A DNA stretch of 17,987 bases, taken from Aquimonas sp044344935 (GTDB lineage Bacteria; Pseudomonadota; Gammaproteobacteria; Xanthomonadales; Xanthomonadaceae). The position numbers were made by a program, and so were the translations under genes. This document shows positions 13,817 through 17,987 of the stretch, in pieces (position 1 is the stretch's first letter; every line of letters starts with the position of its first letter). The notes under the pieces are model-generated. The model saw only the letters and a program-made list of their open reading frames with translations, searched no databases and had not been told where the DNA came from. The DNA lies in NCBI GenBank assembly GCA_044344935.1, contig JBIJCA010000063.1:1-17987 (forward strand). Direction: 5' to 3'.

Positions 13817-14811
13817 ACGAGTTTCTGAGGCTGCTGGAATCGGCACTGATCTCGGCCCTGCTGATCACCGTTGCGCTCGGCGCGGTGAGCGCGCTGCTGC
13901 AGCCTGCGCTGGCTCGCGCACTGCGCTCGGCAGGCGCGGGCACCCGTGCGTGGAGCGCCTTGGTGCTGCTCTGCGGCCCGGCGGTCTGCGGCGTGCTGTA
14001 TGCGCTGGCACTGGTGATGGCTTCGCGCCTGGTCGACAGCAGCGCGCTGGCCCACGCCGCCTGTTCAAGCCATCACCAGTCCTGGCTGCACGCCTGTCTG
14101 TGGCATCCGATCGAGCGCGGCGCGGCGCCGTGGCCGGGCCTGCTGGTCGCGCTGCTGCTGCTGGTCGGCGCGAGTCTGATGGTGCGCGTCTGGTGTCGAC
14201 GCAGCCTTGCGCGGCGGTCGCTGACGGCCCTGCTGCGGCTCGCCGAGAAGCGCCGCGGGCTGCGCGTGCTGGCTGCCGAGACGCCGATCGCGCTGGCCTG
14301 CGAGCTGGGCGAGGGCGAGGTGCTGGTCTCCAGCCTGCTGGTCGAGCGCCTGCCGGCCGACCAGCTGCAGGTGGTTGTCGCCCACGAGCGCGCGCACCTG
14401 CGCCATCGCGATGCGCTGGCCGGCTTCATCGCCTGGCTCGCTTCGGTCTTGATCTGGCCGCGATCACGCAGGCAGCTGCTCGATGCGCTGCGGCTTGCCC
14501 AGGAGCAGCGCAGCGATGAGGCTGCCGCGCGCAGCGTGGGCTCGCGGCTGCTGGTGGCGGAAACCCTGCTGGCTGTGGAGCAGCTGCGCGGGGGGCGTGC
14601 GTCGGCCATGGAGTCCGGCCTTGCCCTGGCCTTCGCGCATGGCTTTCTGCGCGAGCGCGTATTGGCCCTGCTGGCGCCGGTGCGCCGCGAGTGGATCGGG
14701 CTTGCGGGTCTGCTGTTTGCGCTGCAGGGCCTGGTCGCGCTGGCCTCGACTGGCTGGGTGCATGGGCTCAGCGAGCAGCTGATTACCGTCCTCAGCGGAG
14801 CCGGCCGATGA
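13813..14811 (+). CDS. M56 family (BlaR1/MecR1-like) membrane zinc protease
   Basis: 332 residues. Predicted helices lie at about 11-33, 46-71, 108-126 and 293-316, with the zinc protease domain between the last two: VVVAHERAH (HExxH, 191-195) and EQRSDEA (231-237), giving the third ligand Glu231. In BlaR1 the protease domain is cytoplasmic and the 72-107 loop would be periplasmic. That loop holds His81, Cys84, His87, His88, His93, Cys95 and His98 in 18 residues. The beta-lactam-binding sensor domain of BlaR1 is absent; the protein ends soon after helix 4. I infer that it cleaves the adjacent repressor, and that the loop may bind metal as the signal. Start and stop overlap both neighbours by 4 bases. 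Confidence 0.87.
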   Translation: MNEFLRLLESALISALLITVALGAVSALLQPALARALRSAGAGTRAWSALVLLCGPAVCGVLYALALVMASRLVDSSALAHAACSSHHQSWLHACLWHPIERGAAPWPGLLVALLLLVGASLMVRVWCRRSLARRSLTALLRLAEKRRGLRVLAAETPIALACELGEGEVLVSSLLVERLPADQLQVVVAHERAHLRHRDALAGFIAWLASVLIWPRSRRQLLDALRLAQEQRSDEAAARSVGSRLLVAETLLAVEQLRGGRASAMESGLALAFAHGFLRERVLALLAPVRREWIGLAGLLFALQGLVALASTGWVHGLSEQLITVLSGAGR

Positions 14812-16028
14812 ACGCGATTGCGCGCTACCGCGCACTGCATGGCTTGGCGCTGGGCCTGTCCCTGCTTGCCGCAGGCGCGTCGGCGCAGGACGCGCTGGAT
14901 GCGGACGCAGCCGTGCAGCGGGCCTTTGCCCAGGCGGAGCTCAGCCTGCAGACGTCCGCGCTGCTGGGCGCCGCCGAGGCCGACGCGATCGAGGCGCGGC
15001 TGTGGCCCAACCCGCAGCTGCTGATCGAACAGGAACGCGGCCGCGGCCGCCTGGCGGGCGAGGACGAAACGCGGCTGCTGCTGAGTCAGGAGTTCGATGC
15101 CAGCGGGCATCGCCGCCTGCAGCGCGACGCGGCTGCGCTCGGACAGGAATCGGCGCAGCAGCTGCTGCAGCTGCAGCGCAGCGCGCTGCGCGCCGAGGTG
15201 CTGCGCGCCTTCCACACCGCGGCGGCGGCTTCGCAGCACGCCGAGGCGCGAGGACTGGCGCTGGAGGAGTTGCGCGAACTCGTAGGCATCGCCATGCGCC
15301 GCGAGCAGGCGGGGGAGCTCTCGGGCTTCGATCGACAGCGGCTTGAGCAACAGTTGGGTCTTGCCGAATTGCAGTGGCAGGGCGCGGTTGCCGAGACGGG
15401 TGTGGCGCGGGCCGCGCTCGCCGGCTGGATCGGCGCGCTGGCGCCCGAGACCCGGCTCGTCTCTGCTGCACCGCGCCCGCCGAACGACCCTGCAGAACAC
15501 AGTGAAAGCCCAACGATTGTTCTGCTCGAAGCGCAGCTGGCGCAGGCGGAGGCCGCCCTGCGTGCCGAACGGCGGCTGCGGCTGCCGATCCAGCTGGGCC
15601 TGGGCCAGACCCGCGTCGAATCGCCGGGGCTGCGCGATCGCGCCGTGGTGTTCGAGCTTGAAGTGCCGCTGCCGCTGTTCGAGCGCAATCAGGGCGGGGT
15701 GCTGCGTGCACTCGCCGAGCGCGATCGCATCGAGGCCGAACTGCAGCGCGCGCGGCGCAGCCGCGAAGCGCAGGTCGAAGCGCTGGGCGCCGCGCTGCGG
15801 TCCTCGATCGATTCCTCCCGCCAATACCGGCAGCAGCTGTTGCCGCAGGCCCGCGCGCTGTCGGATGTCGCCCGCGCCAGTTTTGCCGAAGGCGAGCTCG
15901 ATCTCGTCGGCCTGCTGGAGACCCTGCGCGCCGAGGCCGAACTCGAAGGCCTCGCCATTGATGAAACCCTGCGCGCGCAGCTGGCGCGCGTGGACCTGGA
16001 CACCCTGAGCACTGGAGACAACCCATGA
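14808..16028 (+). CDS. CzcC-type outer-membrane efflux channel
   Basis: A TolC-family outer-membrane factor of 406 residues. A signal peptide (MNAIARYRALHGLALGLSLL, cleavage after ASA at 24-26) leads into the paired long-helix repeats. ARLWPNPQLLIEQERGRG and LLLSQEFDASGHRRLQRD (first half) and LFERNQGGVLRALAERDRIEAELQ (second half) are typical of the metal-pump channels. No lipobox is seen, unlike many TolC relatives of drug pumps. It would form the exit duct for the adaptor and CzcA-type pump encoded downstream. It might also serve the channel-less RND pair at 8358-12634, which is speculation. The start overlaps the protease stop and the end overlaps the lipoprotein start, each by 4 bases. 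Confidence 0.9.
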   Translation: MNAIARYRALHGLALGLSLLAAGASAQDALDADAAVQRAFAQAELSLQTSALLGAAEADAIEARLWPNPQLLIEQERGRGRLAGEDETRLLLSQEFDASGHRRLQRDAAALGQESAQQLLQLQRSALRAEVLRAFHTAAAASQHAEARGLALEELRELVGIAMRREQAGELSGFDRQRLEQQLGLAELQWQGAVAETGVARAALAGWIGALAPETRLVSAAPRPPNDPAEHSESPTIVLLEAQLAQAEAALRAERRLRLPIQLGLGQTRVESPGLRDRAVVFELEVPLPLFERNQGGVLRALAERDRIEAELQRARRSREAQVEALGAALRSSIDSSRQYRQQLLPQARALSDVARASFAEGELDLVGLLETLRAEAELEGLAIDETLRAQLARVDLDTLSTGDNP

Positions 16029-16360
16029 AGAACGTTCCTTCCCTGATCGTGCTGGCCTGTGCCGGCGCCCTGCTGCTGGTTGGCTGTGGTGCGGGCGAGC
16101 AGGCACCCGCACCGGCTGCATCGGCGCCAAGCGCACCCGCGAGTGGGACACCCGCGTCGACGGCGCCGGCGGCTGATGCCGCCACCACCGAGGCCGTGTA
16201 TGGCGACGAGGCGCCGGTGCAGATCGCTGCGCCGGCCGAGGCGCATGACGACCACGACCACGAGCACGGAGAGGGCGACCACGACCACGACCACGAAGAC
16301 GACCACACCCACGACGACGAGCACAGTCACGAGGAAGGCGGCAAACCGCATGCCCACTGA
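16025..16360 (+). CDS. Histidine-rich lipoprotein, probable metal binder
   Basis: A 111-residue protein with a lipoprotein signal (LIVLACAGALLLVGC, lipidated Cys21), an Ala/Pro/Ser/Thr-rich linker (about 24-72), and a C-terminal segment (73-111) with 13 His and many Asp/Glu in short HD, HE and DH steps, ending in HAH. No folded domain is recognised. Such tails bind zinc, nickel, cobalt or copper in many proteins; here it would buffer or deliver metal in the periplasm next to the adaptor and channel. It lies within the efflux operon, overlapping the channel gene by 4 bases and the adaptor gene by 11. Low sequence complexity means homology searches may miss relatives. Confidence 0.85.
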   Translation: MKNVPSLIVLACAGALLLVGCGAGEQAPAPAASAPSAPASGTPASTAPAADAATTEAVYGDEAPVQIAAPAEAHDDHDHEHGEGDHDHDHEDDHTHDDEHSHEEGGKPHAH

Positions 16361-17882
16361 GCCTGCCGCGCACCGCTGGCTGGGGGCTGCGGTGGTTCTA
16401 TCGCTGCTCGCGGGCTGTGGCGCTGAACCGCAGGGCCGCGCCGCGCGGCTGGAGCCGCACGTGGTCACCCACGTCGAGGCCGGCAGCGAGCTGTTCGTCG
16501 AGTTCGCGCCGCTGATCGCGGGCGAGCCCTCGACCTTTGCCGCGCACTTCACCCGCCTGCCCGAGCACAGCCCGGTCACCGAGGGCGTGGTCGACGTGGT
16601 GCTGGAAGGCGGCGGTGCGCCGACCGAGCGCTTCCGCGTGCGCGCCCCGCGTTCGCCCGGCATCTTCGCGCCCACCGTGGTGCCGCGCGCCAGCGGCGAA
16701 CGCAGCCTGAGCCTTGTGCTGTCGGCGCCCGGCCTGCAGGCCACGCATGACCTGGGCAGCGTCACCGTGCATGCGGATCGCGCTGCTGCGCAGGCCGCGC
16801 CTGTGACGACGTCGCCCGAGGGCGAGATCGGCCTCTACAAGGAGCAGCAGTGGGGCGGCGATTTCGGCGTCGAGCCGGTGACTGAGCGCGCGCTGCGCGA
16901 GTCGGTGCGCGCACTGGCGCGGGTGCGCGCGGCGGCGGACGGCGAATACGTGCTGTCAGCGCCGGTGGGTGGTCGCATCGAGGCGCAAGGCGCATTCCCG
17001 GCCATCGGTCGCCGCGTGGCGGCCGGTGAAGTGCTGGCGCGCCTGCTGCCGCGCCTGGGCGAAGGCGTCGATCGCGGCGCCCTGCAGGCGGATCTCGCCA
17101 GCGCGCAAGCAGCCGCCGAGCTCGCCGATCGCGAGCTGGAACGTGCGCTTCGACTGTTCGATCAGCAGGCGATCGCGCGCCGTCGCGTCGAGGCCGCGGA
17201 AGCCGAGCAGGGCGCCGCGCAGGCGCGTCTGCAGGCGGCACGACTGCGTCTGCAGTCGGTGGACGGCAGCGGCGGCGGCATCGAGCTGCGCGCGCCGATC
17301 GACGGCGAACTGGCCGCCGTGCAGGTGGCCGCCGGTGCGGCCGTGGATGCCGGCGCGCCGCTGTTCCACATCGTCGACCGCAGCGAGCTCTGGCTGCAGG
17401 CGCAGGTGGCCGAAGCCGATGCCGCGCGGCTGGGCACACCGGTCGGGGCGTGGCTGGATCTGCCCGGTACAGTCGAACCCTACCAACTGGTTCCGGGTGA
17501 GAACGGCCGCATCGTTGGGGTCGGCGGCGCCCTGGACCCCGCCAACCGCAGCCTGCCGGTGCTGCTGGCGCTCGCACCGCCGCCGCCGGGGCTGGTGCTG
17601 AACCAGCAGATCCAGGTGCGCCTGCTGAGCGGTGCGCAGCGCTCGCGGGCGAGCGTGCCGGCGTCGGCCATCGTCGAGGACGGCGTCGAGCGCGTGGTCT
17701 ACGTGATGCGCGGCGGCGAGAGCTTCTCGCGCGTGGTGGTGCGGACCGGCCTGCGCGACGGTGACTACGTCGAGCTGATCGAAGGCCCGGCGCCGGGCGA
17801 GCGCGTGGTCAGTCGTGGTGCCCTGCAGGTGCGTCGCGCAGCGGCGACGCCGGACGCGATGGGCCACGGTCATGCGCACTGA
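16350..17882 (+). CDS. CzcB-type metal RND adaptor with extra N-terminal domain
   Basis: 510 residues. A lipoprotein signal ends LLAGC (Cys23). An extra domain follows (about 38-142: LFVEFAPLIAGEPSTFAAHFTRL, VTEGVVDVVLEGG, GIFAPTVVPRASGE, HDLGSVTVH), which I read as a beta-rich module seen ahead of some heavy-metal adaptors. Then come the adaptor parts: VLSAPVGGRIEAQGAF (lipoyl half, 201-216), a coiled-coil hairpin (243-304), IELRAPIDGELAAVQVAAG (311-329), a beta-barrel and a membrane-proximal domain with VPASAIVEDG. The C-terminus, DAMGHGHAH, is a short His tail. I chose ATG 16350 because it gives a full lipoprotein signal; it overlaps the preceding gene by 11 bases. It would join the CzcC-type channel to the pump that starts at 17892. 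Confidence 0.9.
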   Translation: MPTEPAAHRWLGAAVVLSLLAGCGAEPQGRAARLEPHVVTHVEAGSELFVEFAPLIAGEPSTFAAHFTRLPEHSPVTEGVVDVVLEGGGAPTERFRVRAPRSPGIFAPTVVPRASGERSLSLVLSAPGLQATHDLGSVTVHADRAAAQAAPVTTSPEGEIGLYKEQQWGGDFGVEPVTERALRESVRALARVRAAADGEYVLSAPVGGRIEAQGAFPAIGRRVAAGEVLARLLPRLGEGVDRGALQADLASAQAAAELADRELERALRLFDQQAIARRRVEAAEAEQGAAQARLQAARLRLQSVDGSGGGIELRAPIDGELAAVQVAAGAAVDAGAPLFHIVDRSELWLQAQVAEADAARLGTPVGAWLDLPGTVEPYQLVPGENGRIVGVGGALDPANRSLPVLLALAPPPPGLVLNQQIQVRLLSGAQRSRASVPASAIVEDGVERVVYVMRGGESFSRVVVRTGLRDGDYVELIEGPAPGERVVSRGALQVRRAAATPDAMGHGHAH

Positions 17883-17891
17883 GGCCACCCG

Positions 17892-17987
17892 ATGATCGCC
17901 CGCCTGATCCGCTGGTCGCTGCAGCAGCGGCTGTTCGTGCTGTTTGCGGCCGGCCTGCTGCTGGTCTGGGGCACGATCGAAGCCCTG
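17892..17987 (+). CDS. CzcA-type heavy-metal RND pump, 5' end only
   Basis: Only the first 32 residues lie in the window: MIARLIRWSLQQRLFVLFAA continuing into the first membrane helix (GLLLVWGTIEAL). This N-terminus is typical of CzcA/CusA pumps, which start with a short amphipathic stretch and a first membrane span. GAGG seven bases before the ATG (17881-17884) supports the start, and the adaptor stop is 9 bases upstream. The assignment depends on context (CzcC and CzcB-like genes just before) as much as on these residues, and metal specificity cannot be judged because the membrane motifs are outside the window. Confidence 0.8.
   Translation, partial: MIARLIRWSLQQRLFVLFAAGLLLVWGTIEAL

Noticed and set aside
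14073..16373. 766-codon minus-strand frame over the protease and channel genes
   Set aside because: Low-complexity, Arg/Ala/Gln-rich translation spanning two confirmed plus-strand genes; a composition artefact.

Overview
The window is a GC-rich chromosomal segment in which almost every gene has G or C at third codon positions. Gene content suggests a gammaproteobacterium, probably of the Xanthomonadales: PilU, a DUF1161 protein, RND pumps with lipoprotein adaptors, and many short palindromic intergenic repeats. This placement is inference; there is no rRNA or other marker.

Layout. 1-438 is intergenic and carries two palindromic repeats. 439-3635 is a deoxynucleoside/nucleoside salvage cluster: deoC, a small unrecognised frame (1200-1592) joined by 4-base overlaps on both sides, deoB, and a deoD-type purine nucleoside phosphorylase. 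Together these turn purine (deoxy)nucleosides into free base, pentose phosphate and finally glyceraldehyde-3-phosphate plus acetaldehyde. 3636-4003 is a non-coding block of four palindromes and a 112-base tandem duplication. 4004-5643 is a translationally coupled pair: a photolyase/cryptochrome-like flavoprotein whose domain order looks permuted, and a DCC-family (DUF393) thiol protein. ogt (minus strand) converges on the pair, so two DNA-lesion-reversal type genes are neighbours.

6597-8199 holds a low-molecular-weight phosphatase-like protein that has lost its catalytic arginine, then the type IV pilus retraction ATPase PilU. 8358-12634 is a coupled adaptor/permease pair of an RND pump of the drug/hydrophobe (HAE1-like) kind, without its own outer-membrane channel. 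A DUF1161 secreted protein on the minus strand follows, then a second palindromic repeat cluster.

13400 to the window end is the most interesting part: a tightly overlapping operon of a BlaI/MecI-type repressor, an M56 (BlaR1-like) membrane zinc protease with a Cys/His-rich predicted periplasmic loop, a CzcC-type outer-membrane channel, a very His-rich lipoprotein, a CzcB-type adaptor with an extra N-terminal domain and a His-rich tail, and the start of a CzcA-type RND pump. A perfect dyad overlaps a possible -35 element in front of the repressor. The simplest reading is a heavy-metal efflux system controlled by regulated proteolysis of a BlaI-type repressor, where the protease itself may sense metal. 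That link is inferred from gene order and motifs.
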